DNA of 34,118 bases, taken from contig JAOZPA010000007.1 in NCBI GenBank assembly GCA_029932985.1, positions 1 through 34,118 on the forward strand. Reading direction: 5' to 3'. The position numbers and the translations under genes are program-made. Every line of letters begins with the position of its first letter. Positions within the stretch are counted from its first letter, which is position 1. The stretch comes from Campylobacterales bacterium. GTDB taxonomy: Bacteria > Campylobacterota > Campylobacteria > Campylobacterales > JAOZPA01. The notes under the pieces were generated by a model. The model was not told where the DNA came from. It was given only the letters and a program-made list of their open reading frames with translations, and did no database searches. Shown in pieces: positions 1 to 8,950 of the stretch.

Positions 1-1
1 T

Positions 2-613
2 CAAAATTTTATTAATCAATCATTAGTAGCAGTAACAAATATATATGATTTAAAGGATATTAAAAGTTTTGATACTAACTCTTCTAAATTTAAAAAATTT
101 AATACTTGGGTTATTAGTTCATTGGTAGATATTAAAATATTAGATAGAGATAATAATAAAAATATTTCTATAAATAAAGATATTAGAGATTATATTAAAA
201 ATCTATATAAAAATTTAACTTATGAAGATTGTTTTTTTGAAAATACAATTTGTGAAGTAAATCAAAAAGTAGCAAAAGAGAGATATAAACGAAATCCAAA
301 ATTTATCTCAGAAGCTAAAATTAGAGATAATTTTCAATGTAAAATAAATAATCAACATTTAACATTTATTTCAAAAGGTGTAAATTATGTCGAGGGTCAT
401 CATATAGTTCCTATGTTTCAACAAAAAAATTATAATTTTCAACTAGACGATGTAGATAATATTATCTCTTTATGCCCAACTTGCCACAGAGAGATACATT
501 CAGCAGATAATAAAACTGATATTTTAAGAGATTTATATTCTTTAAATCAAAATTATATGCAACATCATAATATTAATTTAATTGATTTTCATAAAATGTA
601 TCTGTGTATATAA
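2..613 (+). CDS. HNH endonuclease-like protein, 5' truncated by window edge
   Basis: Frame is open from base 2 (QNFINQSLVAVTNIYDLKDIKS...) through the listed TTG at 122; HNH motif YVEGHHIVPM...LDDVDNIISLCPTCHREIH. Confidence 0.75.
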   Translation, partial: QNFINQSLVAVTNIYDLKDIKSFDTNSSKFKKFNTWVISSLVDIKILDRDNNKNISINKDIRDYIKNLYKNLTYEDCFFENTICEVNQKVAKERYKRNPKFISEAKIRDNFQCKINNQHLTFISKGVNYVEGHHIVPMFQQKNYNFQLDDVDNIISLCPTCHREIHSADNKTDILRDLYSLNQNYMQHHNINLIDFHKMYLCI

Positions 614-623
614 AAGAGATAAT

Positions 624-1703
624 ATGAAAGTAGCGATAATTCATGATTGGCTTGATACAAATAGTGGGGCGGAGCGGGTTTTGAAATCGATTGTGGGTTT
701 ATTTCCCCGAGCCGATGTTTTTGTTTTGGTTGATTTTTTTTCAGATGAGGATAAAAAGAAGGTTTTCAAAAAAAATAAGATAACTTCATCTTTTATCCAA
801 AAATTACCTTATGCAAAAAAACATTTTAGAAATTATCTACCACTTTTTCCCTTAGCGATTGAGAGTTTTGATTTATCAAAATATGATTTGATAATCTCTA
901 GTTCGTGGGCATTTGCAAAAAGTGTAAAAAAGCACAAAAATCAGATTCACATCTGTTATTGCCACACACCAATCCGTTATGCTTGGGATTTGTACGATGA
1001 ATACACCAAAGATTTGCCATTTTTCAAAAAAATTATTGTAAAATTAACTCTAAAATATATACGAAAATTTGATTTAAAAACTCAGTCGAGAGTGGATTAT
1101 TTCATTGCAAATTCCCATTTTGTAGCAAATCGGATAAAAAAAACTTACGGCAGAGATTCCACTGTTATCTATCCTCCAATTGATACCGAACTATTTCAAC
1201 CTCATTTTAAAAAAGAGAATTTTTATTTGACAGCTTGTCGATTGGTTAAATATAAAAAAACAAAACTGATAGTAGAGGCATTTAATAAAAATGGCAAAAA
1301 TTTGGTCGTAATTGGCGATGGTGAAGAGTTTGAGACCATAAAAAAAATCGCGCTGCCAAACATTAAACCTTTGGGTTATCAATCAAATGAAGTTTTGCTA
1401 GATTATATGCAACGGGCAAAAGCTTTTATCTATATGGCGGTTGAGGATTTTGGAATTGTGCCGATTGAGGCGATGTCGTGTGGAACTCCTGTGATTGCTC
1501 TAAATGATGGGGGGACGAAAGAGAGTGTGGTCGATGGGGTGACGGGGGTGAAGTTTGAAACTCAATCGATGGAAAGTTTAAATAAATCGCTTGAGGAGTT
1601 TGAAAAAATGCACTTTGAACCTCAAAAAATTAGAGACCATAGCTTAAATTTCTCTCAGCAAGTTTTTGAACAAAAATTCTCAAACTTTATTAAATCACTT
1701 TAA
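624..1703 (+). CDS. GT4-family glycosyltransferase (WbaZ-like)
   Basis: MKVAIIHDWLDTNSGAERVL start at internal ATG 624 rather than 582; GT-B C-terminal motif AEDFGIVPIEAMSCGTPVIALNDGGTKESV-like. Confidence 0.85.
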   Translation: MKVAIIHDWLDTNSGAERVLKSIVGLFPRADVFVLVDFFSDEDKKKVFKKNKITSSFIQKLPYAKKHFRNYLPLFPLAIESFDLSKYDLIISSSWAFAKSVKKHKNQIHICYCHTPIRYAWDLYDEYTKDLPFFKKIIVKLTLKYIRKFDLKTQSRVDYFIANSHFVANRIKKTYGRDSTVIYPPIDTELFQPHFKKENFYLTACRLVKYKKTKLIVEAFNKNGKNLVVIGDGEEFETIKKIALPNIKPLGYQSNEVLLDYMQRAKAFIYMAVEDFGIVPIEAMSCGTPVIALNDGGTKESVVDGVTGVKFETQSMESLNKSLEEFEKMHFEPQKIRDHSLNFSQQVFEQKFSNFIKSL

Positions 1704-1832
1704 AACCCCTTTTTTTATTCTAAGCTTTAATTTACTACAATTCTTTTGCTATTTGTAAGATAATTTAAAGTTATTTTTGATATGCTACTTTTTAGTAAAT
1801 AAAAAATCGGGGCTTAAGAAGGAATAAATTTA

Positions 1833-2918
1833 ATGGATAGATTATATTTTTTGAATCACACAAAAATTGATGTGATATTTAATAAAAATTCGAGAGATTT
1901 TGTGGTAGATGAAGTGCCACTTTATGAAAATAGTGGAGAGGGTGAGCATCTGGTTTTGAAGGTGCGGAAAAAAGATATGACCACTTGGGATATGTTGCAG
2001 GTGATGAGTGAGCATCTGGGTGTGAGGGTGCGAGATATTGGATATGCGGGGTTGAAAGATAAAGATGGTATGACGATTCAGTCGATTTCGATGATAAAAA
2101 GAGGGGTGGAGGAGAAGGTGGCAAATTTTTCTCACGATAAAATCAAGATTTTGGAAACTGCTTATCACAAAAATAAACTTCGGATTGGTCATCTAAAGGG
2201 AAACAGATTTTTTATTCGGCTCAAAAAAGTTTCAAAAACTGATGCTGTAATCTTGAGTAATATTTTGGAAAAAATCAAAGATACGGGGATTCCTAACTAT
2301 TTTGGTTATCAACGGTTTGGTCGAGACAAAGCAAATCACCAGACGGGTCGAGATATTTTGAAGGGTAAGAGAACTGAACGGCGAAAAAAGATGAAAAATT
2401 TTTTTATAAGTGCTTATCAAAGTCATCTTTTTAATCTTTGGCTCTCAAAACGGGTAGAGATTAGCAAACTTTTTAACTCATTTACAGTTGAGGAGCTGGG
2501 AGGGATTTTTAATTGGTCAAAGGAGACTATCACTCAAATCAAAAGTCAAGAGAGTTTTTGCAAAATTCTTCCTGGAGATATTATGCATCATTACCCTCAC
2601 GGAAAAGCATTTATGATAAATGAAGTGACTGAAGAGGTGAAAAGATTTGAAAAAAAAGAGATAACTCTAGCTGGACTTTTGGTAGGCAAAAAACCAATAA
2701 AAGCGGATGGAATTGCTGGAAATATTGAACGAGATTTTTTCGCTGAGTGTGAACCATTTATCGATAAAATGCAGGGAAGTAGAAGATTGGCTTGGATTTT
2801 TCCCACCCATATAGAGTATAATTACAAAGAGGAACAAGCTTGGATGGAGCTTAATTTTTTTCTGCCAAAAGGAAGTTACGCCACAGTATTTTTAGAGGAA
2901 CTATTGCATACAAATTAA
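1833..2918 (+). CDS. truD: tRNA pseudouridine(13) synthase TruD
   Basis: FVVDEVPLYENSGEGEHLVLKVRKKDMTTWDML, GYAGLKDKDGMTIQSISM, PNYFGYQRFGRD motifs. Confidence 0.95.
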   Translation: MDRLYFLNHTKIDVIFNKNSRDFVVDEVPLYENSGEGEHLVLKVRKKDMTTWDMLQVMSEHLGVRVRDIGYAGLKDKDGMTIQSISMIKRGVEEKVANFSHDKIKILETAYHKNKLRIGHLKGNRFFIRLKKVSKTDAVILSNILEKIKDTGIPNYFGYQRFGRDKANHQTGRDILKGKRTERRKKMKNFFISAYQSHLFNLWLSKRVEISKLFNSFTVEELGGIFNWSKETITQIKSQESFCKILPGDIMHHYPHGKAFMINEVTEEVKRFEKKEITLAGLLVGKKPIKADGIAGNIERDFFAECEPFIDKMQGSRRLAWIFPTHIEYNYKEEQAWMELNFFLPKGSYATVFLEELLHTN

Positions 2919-2933
2919 AAAACAGGGAAAAAT

Positions 2934-3284
2934 ATGAAAGTTAATGATAATGAAATTAGAAAAACTTTAATCAAAGAGTATATCAAGCGAAATTGGCAAA
3001 ATTTTATTATGGTGATTTTTATCATCACTTTTTTAACCACCGTCATACTTTATATGTCAACCGCTTCGATGCAAACTTTTTATTATGGAAAAGTGACAAG
3101 CCTCACAACTAATGGTGAAAATGAACTATTTTTAGAGGTGATACTCGATAGTGGCAAAAATGCAAAAGTACCAATCCAAAGCAAGGTTGACTACAAAAAA
3201 GGTAAAAGGGTAAAACTAAAATTTATTCAAAATGAGATGTTACAAGTCAAAGATTATCGGCTTGAAGAATATATAGAAAAATAG
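2934..3284 (+). CDS. small membrane-anchored hypothetical protein
   Basis: Single TM-like segment NFIMVIFIITFLTTVILYM followed by a small probable beta domain. Confidence 0.6.
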   Translation: MKVNDNEIRKTLIKEYIKRNWQNFIMVIFIITFLTTVILYMSTASMQTFYYGKVTSLTTNGENELFLEVILDSGKNAKVPIQSKVDYKKGKRVKLKFIQNEMLQVKDYRLEEYIEK

Positions 3285-3292
3285 GAGATAAG

Positions 3293-3844
3293 ATGGGATT
3301 GATATATTTAATAAATAGTTCTAAGGATGATGAGGTTCTTTTTTCACACGATGGTGCAATTTCACAGGAGTTTATCACAGAAATTTCCTCCATTATCGAG
3401 GTGACACTAAATAAACACGATATTGAGATGAAAGATAAGGTGAAAATTATGAGAAATCTTTTTGGGGTGGCAGTGGAGCAACTTCAAAATATTATGAGTT
3501 ATTCAAAAGATAGTAGGCAAAAAAATAAATCTGCTAGGGAAAGTGATGGAATTTGTATGCTTGGATATTTTACAAATAAGGAAAAATATTTCATCAAAAC
3601 TTTAAATCATATTGAAACAGAGGATAAAGATAGATTGATAGAAAAAATAGATAAAATAAACTCTATGGATAAAATAGCTCAACGAAAATACTTAAGACAA
3701 CTTTTGCGAAGTGGAGAAAATACTCATTCAAGAGGTGCTGGACTTGGATTTTTGGAGATTGCCAAACGGTCAAGTGAAAAGATAAATTACGAGTTTAAAG
3801 ATACCCCAGATGGTCTCTATTTTGAGCTTACAATATCTGTATAA
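3293..3844 (+). CDS. siaB: SiaB family protein kinase (DUF6272-like)
   Basis: ISSIIEVTLNKHDIEMKDKVKIMRNLFGVAVEQLQNIMSYS and GHKL-like C-terminus HSRGAGLGFLEIAKRSSEKINYEF; neighbours SiaA- and SiaC-like genes. Confidence 0.8.
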   Translation: MGLIYLINSSKDDEVLFSHDGAISQEFITEISSIIEVTLNKHDIEMKDKVKIMRNLFGVAVEQLQNIMSYSKDSRQKNKSARESDGICMLGYFTNKEKYFIKTLNHIETEDKDRLIEKIDKINSMDKIAQRKYLRQLLRSGENTHSRGAGLGFLEIAKRSSEKINYEFKDTPDGLYFELTISV

Positions 3845-3908
3845 AATAGATTTGTAGGTCTATTATTTGGCAAAGCTACCCTGAATTATTTGATTTTAAT
3901 TAGGTAGC
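3845..3908 (+). promoter_or_regulatory. structured siaB-siaA intergenic region with two predicted hairpins
   Basis: AATAGA(3845-3850)/TCTATT(3859-3864) stem; GCTACC..AATTA/TAATT..GGTAGC stem ending at 3908. Confidence 0.45.
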
Positions 3909-3946
3909 GGTGAGGGGACTTTTAGAAAAATAGCAAAAGGATAATT

Positions 3947-6223
3947 GTGTTTAAAATTAAAGCGAAATATAAGAAATTTTCATATTTTATGACTTTGGTG
4001 ATTTTTGTCATCACATTAAGTATTATTGTGAGTTTTATTTTTTATAATAATAATGTACGGATTAAAAAAGAGATTTTTTTCATTCAACAACAGGGGCTTT
4101 TGGTGATTAAATCTCAGATGAATCTAATAAATGACAGACTTTCTATTATCAAAAATTATTCAAATAGTTTAGCTGATATGTCTAGTGATTTGGTGGAGTA
4201 CAATGAGAAGAGTATGGAGAAGATTTTGGAATCGCATTTTTTGAGAGAGATTGGGATTTTTCAGTTGAGGTTGCTTGATAGTAGTGGGATTGAGGTTATT
4301 CGGTATGATTTAAATAAAGATTCGCAGATAATTAAACGTGAGCATAATAAATTGCAAGATAAATCTGATAGATATTATTATATGGAGGCGGAAAATATCG
4401 CTTTTGATGAAATCTATTTTTCTAAGTTTGATTTAAATATGGAAAATGGGAAGATTGAGCTACCATATAAAAATACTACACGGGTGATTAAAAAGATTAA
4501 GATAGGGGTAGATATTTTTTATATTGTGATAAATTATAATATTACCGATATATTTAAAAATGTGCTTGATACAACACTTTATGACCTATTTTTAATTGAG
4601 GAGGATAAGCAGATAAATATACATTTAAATGATAAATTCTCTTTTTCAAAGCAGAAACATTTGGATATTTATTTGAATGATTTGCTAGATTATGACAATC
4701 AGTATATTACAGAAAAACCGTTAGAGGGGTTTGGATATAGGGTTGTGATAAATATTAAAAAGTCGATAATTGATTCTGCCCAACAATATAAAGAGGATGA
4801 GATTAAGAATTCGGTTATAATTGTAGCATTTATCTCATTGATTTTGTCTTTGATTATCTCATCAATTTTGGCTAGAGTTCTAACACAATTTAATAAAAAA
4901 GCAGTGAAGATAATAGAAACTGGCAAATATATTCATGGAGGTGAGTTTTATGAGTTTATGAATATTCTGAATAATTTGGAGATTCAATATAGCAAGATAG
5001 AGATTGCAAATAGAGAGTTGAAAAATTTGCTTCATTCATTTAGCCTACATGTCATCGCTAGTAAGATGGATTTAAAGGGAAAAATTACTTATGTAAGTGA
5101 TGCTTTTTGTGAAGTTTCTGGTTATCCTAGAGAGGAACTTATTGGTAAAATTCATAAAACAATGGTACATCCTGATATGCCTAAAGATTCTTTCAAAGAT
5201 TTGTGGGAAACCATAAAGACTGGTAAAAATTGGCAAGGTGATATTAAGAATATTACAAAAGATGGAAATTTTTATTGGGTAAATGCGATTATCTCTCCCT
5301 ATTATGATGAATATAATACTATTATAGGATTTAATACAATAAGACACAATATCACTGCTAGAAAAGAGGTTGAATATTTGAGTGAAAACCTTGAAAAAGA
5401 GGTGGCTCAAAGGACACAAGAGCTTCAAGAGGCAAACACACAAATTTCAAAATCACTTAATTTCGCATCCTTAATTCAAGAAACTTTTAATTATGATAAA
5501 GATATAATACAAAATGTTTTTGAGGATAGTTTTGTGGTTTTAAAGCAAAGAGATGCGGTAGGGGGCGATATAGTCTTGTTTGAGAGATTAACACCAGAAG
5601 ATGAGTATCTGGTTTTTATTATAGATTGTACCAGCCACGGAGTTCCAGGGGCTTTTGTGACGATGATTGTGAAGACTTTGCAAAGACAAATTGTCTATGA
5701 TATTATTAAGTATAATCAAACGATAAGTCCTGCTAAAATTTTGTCAATTTTCAATAAAGAGATAAAAGATTTACTGAATCAAAATAGAGAGGATTCGCTG
5801 TCAAATGTGGGTTTTGATGGGCAAATATTGTACTATAATAAAAATGATAATTTGATAAAATTTGCAAGTGCGAGAAATGATATTTTGATATATCAAGATG
5901 ATACTCTAAAGAGATTTAGAGGAGACCGACATTCTGTGGGCTACAAAGATAGTGATGAGAATTTTAAGTTTAAGGAACACACCATAGAGATAAAAGATGA
6001 GATGAGTATATATCTGTATAGTGATGGATATACCGACCAACTAAGTGATTCTCAAAGACCTATGCCTTATGGGACAAAAAAACTTATTAGAAAAATCCAG
6101 CAGATAAAAGATGAATCTATGGAAAGGCAAAGAGAGATTTTATTTGATGAGCTAGATATTCATCAAGGAGATTATGAGCAAAATGATGATATATCATTTG
6201 TTGGTTTAAAGATTAAAAAATGA
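3947..6223 (+). CDS. siaA: membrane PAS-SpoIIE (PP2C) phosphatase, SiaA-like
   Basis: N-terminal TM, extracytoplasmic domain, second TM (IIVAFISLILSLIISSIL), Aer-like PAS, SpoIIE motifs VGGDIVLFERL, IIDCTSHGVPGAFVTMI, SDGYTDQ, NDDISFVGLKI. Confidence 0.85.
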   Translation: MFKIKAKYKKFSYFMTLVIFVITLSIIVSFIFYNNNVRIKKEIFFIQQQGLLVIKSQMNLINDRLSIIKNYSNSLADMSSDLVEYNEKSMEKILESHFLREIGIFQLRLLDSSGIEVIRYDLNKDSQIIKREHNKLQDKSDRYYYMEAENIAFDEIYFSKFDLNMENGKIELPYKNTTRVIKKIKIGVDIFYIVINYNITDIFKNVLDTTLYDLFLIEEDKQINIHLNDKFSFSKQKHLDIYLNDLLDYDNQYITEKPLEGFGYRVVINIKKSIIDSAQQYKEDEIKNSVIIVAFISLILSLIISSILARVLTQFNKKAVKIIETGKYIHGGEFYEFMNILNNLEIQYSKIEIANRELKNLLHSFSLHVIASKMDLKGKITYVSDAFCEVSGYPREELIGKIHKTMVHPDMPKDSFKDLWETIKTGKNWQGDIKNITKDGNFYWVNAIISPYYDEYNTIIGFNTIRHNITARKEVEYLSENLEKEVAQRTQELQEANTQISKSLNFASLIQETFNYDKDIIQNVFEDSFVVLKQRDAVGGDIVLFERLTPEDEYLVFIIDCTSHGVPGAFVTMIVKTLQRQIVYDIIKYNQTISPAKILSIFNKEIKDLLNQNREDSLSNVGFDGQILYYNKNDNLIKFASARNDILIYQDDTLKRFRGDRHSVGYKDSDENFKFKEHTIEIKDEMSIYLYSDGYTDQLSDSQRPMPYGTKKLIRKIQQIKDESMERQREILFDELDIHQGDYEQNDDISFVGLKIKK

Positions 6224-6573
6224 GGTATTTAAAAGATATAGATAAAGATAAAAAATCTCTTATCTCTATAAAATATGAAATATCTTCAAGATTAAAAGTT
6301 ATAAATCCATTAAAAATAATTTTATTTGGTAGTTATGTGTATGGCACACCATCAGATGAAAGCGACCTTGATATATGTATTATAAAAAATAATATAAAAT
6401 CAAGAATTAATGAAAAGAGAGAGATTAGAAAACTATTAAGTGGTATTAAAATTGCAAAAGATATACTACTTGTAGATAATAATTATTTCTTATCCCATAG
6501 TGATAAAAATTGGCTAAATACCGCACTTTATGATGCTAGGCACAAGGGGGAGATTTTATATGAAAAGAGATAA
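6220..6573 (+). CDS. MNT-type nucleotidyltransferase domain protein
   Basis: IILFGSYVYGTPSDESDLDICII (GSxxxG...SDxD); ATGA overlap with the upstream phosphatase gene. Confidence 0.85.
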   Translation: MRYLKDIDKDKKSLISIKYEISSRLKVINPLKIILFGSYVYGTPSDESDLDICIIKNNIKSRINEKREIRKLLSGIKIAKDILLVDNNYFLSHSDKNWLNTALYDARHKGEILYEKR

Positions 6574-6640
6574 AATAAGTGATGAATACTTAGATAAACT
6601 TATTATTTTTGTTACAAAACAATTAAAACAGGAGAGATAA
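6560..6640 (+). pseudogene. 26-codon ORF downstream of MNT; possible truncated HEPN partner
   Basis: Overlaps MNT 3' end by 14 nt in another frame: MKRDKISDEYLDKLIIFVTKQLKQER*; position matches where HEPN partners usually start. Confidence 0.3.
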
Positions 6641-6641
6641 A

Positions 6642-7028
6642 ATGGAAAATTTACTGTATGCACAGACTCAACACACACCACAGATAGAGTTTAACGAAAA
6701 AGAGAAAACTATATCTATAACGGGAAATAGTTACCCTGAAGATTCGTTTAGTTTCTATCAGCCAATTATTCAATGGCTAAAGGAGTTTATGGGCAACTGC
6801 TCACAAAACGATACAGTCAAAGTCATTATTTTTATTGATTATATGAATTCAAGTAGCCTAAAGGTTTATTTTGAATTTTTTGATATACTCGAAGAGGGAA
6901 ATGATAAAGGTGTCAAGATAGATATTGATTGGTATTATCAAATAGATAATGATATAGCAGAGGAGACGGGAGAGGATTTTGCTTTGGATTTTGAGACACT
7001 AAATATTAAACTTATTAGTAGAAACTAG
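6642..7028 (+). CDS. siaC: SiaC family regulatory phosphoprotein (DUF1987)
   Basis: TPQIEFNEKEKTISITGNSYPEDSFSFYQPIIQWL and YMNSSSLKVYFEFFDIL signature; good RBS (caggagag). Confidence 0.88.
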   Translation: MENLLYAQTQHTPQIEFNEKEKTISITGNSYPEDSFSFYQPIIQWLKEFMGNCSQNDTVKVIIFIDYMNSSSLKVYFEFFDILEEGNDKGVKIDIDWYYQIDNDIAEETGEDFALDFETLNIKLISRN

Positions 7029-7121
7029 TGGGGTTAGTATTTGCCAAAAGTAAGATATCAAAAAAACTAAATAATAGGTATAAAATTAGGGATTTGTGCT
7101 TAATATTAAGAGGGGAATTAA

Positions 7122-7928
7122 ATGAGAAATATAGATAAGGACAATATTACACTTGAAGAACTTTATAGATTATATACAAAACAAAATAATAGATTGAATA
7201 TAATTATAAAAAGAAGTGATAAGCAAGAGTTAAAATTTAGAGAATTAAATCAAGAGTTAAATGAATATAAAAATAATCTTGAAGAAAAGGTTAAAATTGC
7301 CACAAAAGAGATAGTGGAGTTGAATCTGGAGATTGAGGAAACTCAACGGGAAGTTATTTTTACTATGGGGGCGATTGGTGAAAATCGAAGTAAAGAGACT
7401 GGAAATCATGTCAAAAGAGTAGCGGAGTATTCTAAGCTTTTAGCTTTGTTTTATGGATTAGATGAGGAGGAGGCGGAGCTTTTAAGAAAAGCAAGTCCAA
7501 TGCATGATATTGGCAAAATTGCTATTCCTGATGCTATTTTAAATAAAAAAGGGCAATTTACCGATGAAGAGTTTGAGCTGATGAAGGCACATTCTCAAAT
7601 TGGCTATGATATGATAAATCAGTCAAATAGACCATTGCTAAAAACGGCGGCGATTTTGGCTTTTCAGCACCATGAGAGATTTGATGGAGATGGTTATCCA
7701 CAGGGATTAAAGGGGGAAGAGATACATATTTATGGCAGGATTACTGCCCTTGCTGATGTTTTTGATGCTTTAGGTAGTGATAGATGTTATAAAAAAGCTT
7801 GGAATGATAATCGAATATTTGATTTTTTTAAGCAGGAAAAGGGTGGCTATTTTGACCCCAGATTAGTTGATATATTTTTTGAAAATTTAGATAAATTTTT
7901 GGAAATCAGAGATAATATGAGGGATTAA
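7122..7928 (+). CDS. HD-GYP domain c-di-GMP phosphodiesterase with N-terminal coiled coil
   Basis: MHDIGKIAIPDAILNKKG, HHERFDGDGYPQGLKGEEI, RITALADVFDALGSDRCYKKAW. Confidence 0.9.
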   Translation: MRNIDKDNITLEELYRLYTKQNNRLNIIIKRSDKQELKFRELNQELNEYKNNLEEKVKIATKEIVELNLEIEETQREVIFTMGAIGENRSKETGNHVKRVAEYSKLLALFYGLDEEEAELLRKASPMHDIGKIAIPDAILNKKGQFTDEEFELMKAHSQIGYDMINQSNRPLLKTAAILAFQHHERFDGDGYPQGLKGEEIHIYGRITALADVFDALGSDRCYKKAWNDNRIFDFFKQEKGGYFDPRLVDIFFENLDKFLEIRDNMRD

Positions 7929-7957
7929 AGATTCAAATATCAATTTTAGGAGATGAA

Positions 7958-8884
7958 ATGATAAAAAGAATAGAGGAAATTTTAAATGATGAAAGATTGG
8001 ATGAAGATTTAAAAATCAAAATGAAATTTCTGCGAAATTCTGCAATTAGACAAAAACAAAGAGTTAATATAATAGTAGAGTTAAGTGATAAGTATCAAAA
8101 TAGGTTAAAAAAAGCAAATGAAGAGCTTGATGAGTATAAAAATAATCTTGAACAGCGAGTCAAAGAGGAGATTCAAAAAAATAAAGAACAGCAACTTATG
8201 ATGTTTCAACAATCTAAACTAGCTCAAATGGGTGAAATGATAACTATGATAGCCCATCAATGGCGACAACCACTAAACAGTATTAGTGCCACAAGTATAT
8301 CTGTAATTATCAAGGCAAATTTCAATCAACTAGATAGTCAAAAAATCATAAACCAGATGGAGTATATATCTAACTGTACTTCTCATTTAAGTTCTACAAT
8401 TGATGATTTTAGAAATTTTTTCAAACAAAATAAAAATAAAGAGAAAATTAATTTTTGCAATCTCATAGAGGATGTTTTAAAAATTTCACAAACCTCTATA
8501 ACTCATCACAAAATAGAAATAATCAAAGATTTACACTGCAAAGAGAGCTTTCAAACTTATGAAAATGAGCTGAAACAGGTAATCTTAAATATTATCAAAA
8601 ATGCAGAAGATGCTCTTGTAGAGAATAAAATTAAAAATCCATTTATAAAACTCAGCACCTACAACGAAAAAAATAGTTATATTTTAGAGATAAGTGATAA
8701 TGGCGGTGGCATTCCCGTAGATATAATCGATAAAGTTTTTGACTCTCATTTTAGCACAAAACTAGAAAAAGATGGTACAGGTTTGGGACTTTATATGAGC
8801 AAAACTATCATAGAGGAGCATTGTAACGGTGAACTCACCGTAACTAATAATCCAGAGGGAGCAGTGTTTAAAATTACTTTGTAG
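7958..8884 (+). CDS. soluble sensor histidine kinase (coiled coil-HisKA-HATPase)
   Basis: H-box MIAHQWRQPLNSIS; N-box IIKNAEDAL; DNGGGIP; GTGLGLYMSKTIIEEH; no TM segment. Confidence 0.9.
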   Translation: MIKRIEEILNDERLDEDLKIKMKFLRNSAIRQKQRVNIIVELSDKYQNRLKKANEELDEYKNNLEQRVKEEIQKNKEQQLMMFQQSKLAQMGEMITMIAHQWRQPLNSISATSISVIIKANFNQLDSQKIINQMEYISNCTSHLSSTIDDFRNFFKQNKNKEKINFCNLIEDVLKISQTSITHHKIEIIKDLHCKESFQTYENELKQVILNIIKNAEDALVENKIKNPFIKLSTYNEKNSYILEISDNGGGIPVDIIDKVFDSHFSTKLEKDGTGLGLYMSKTIIEEHCNGELTVTNNPEGAVFKITL

Positions 8885-8950
8885 GTTTATTATTTGACAA
8901 AATGACTATCAAAGATAATTTCAAGTGATATAAATTTATAAGGGGAATTT

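Noticed and set aside
582-623. Glycosyltransferase N-terminal extension in the ORF track
   Set aside because: MIFIKCICVYKRDN overlaps the HNH 3' end; ATG at 624 gives the canonical GT4 N-terminus
1842-2192. Minus-strand ORFs (116 and 81 aa) over truD
   Set aside because: Antisense to conserved truD with no plausible family
3845-3946. Possible GEMM/c-di-GMP riboswitch (GGCAAAGC ... GGTAGC resemblance)
   Set aside because: Lacks a convincing first half (GGGCAAACC/GAAA receptor) and location is intra-cluster; only an RF01051 cmsearch could revive it
8826-8841. ACGGTGA-AC-TCACCGT near-palindrome
   Set aside because: Inside conserved HATPase coding sequence (NGELTVTN); likely coincidental
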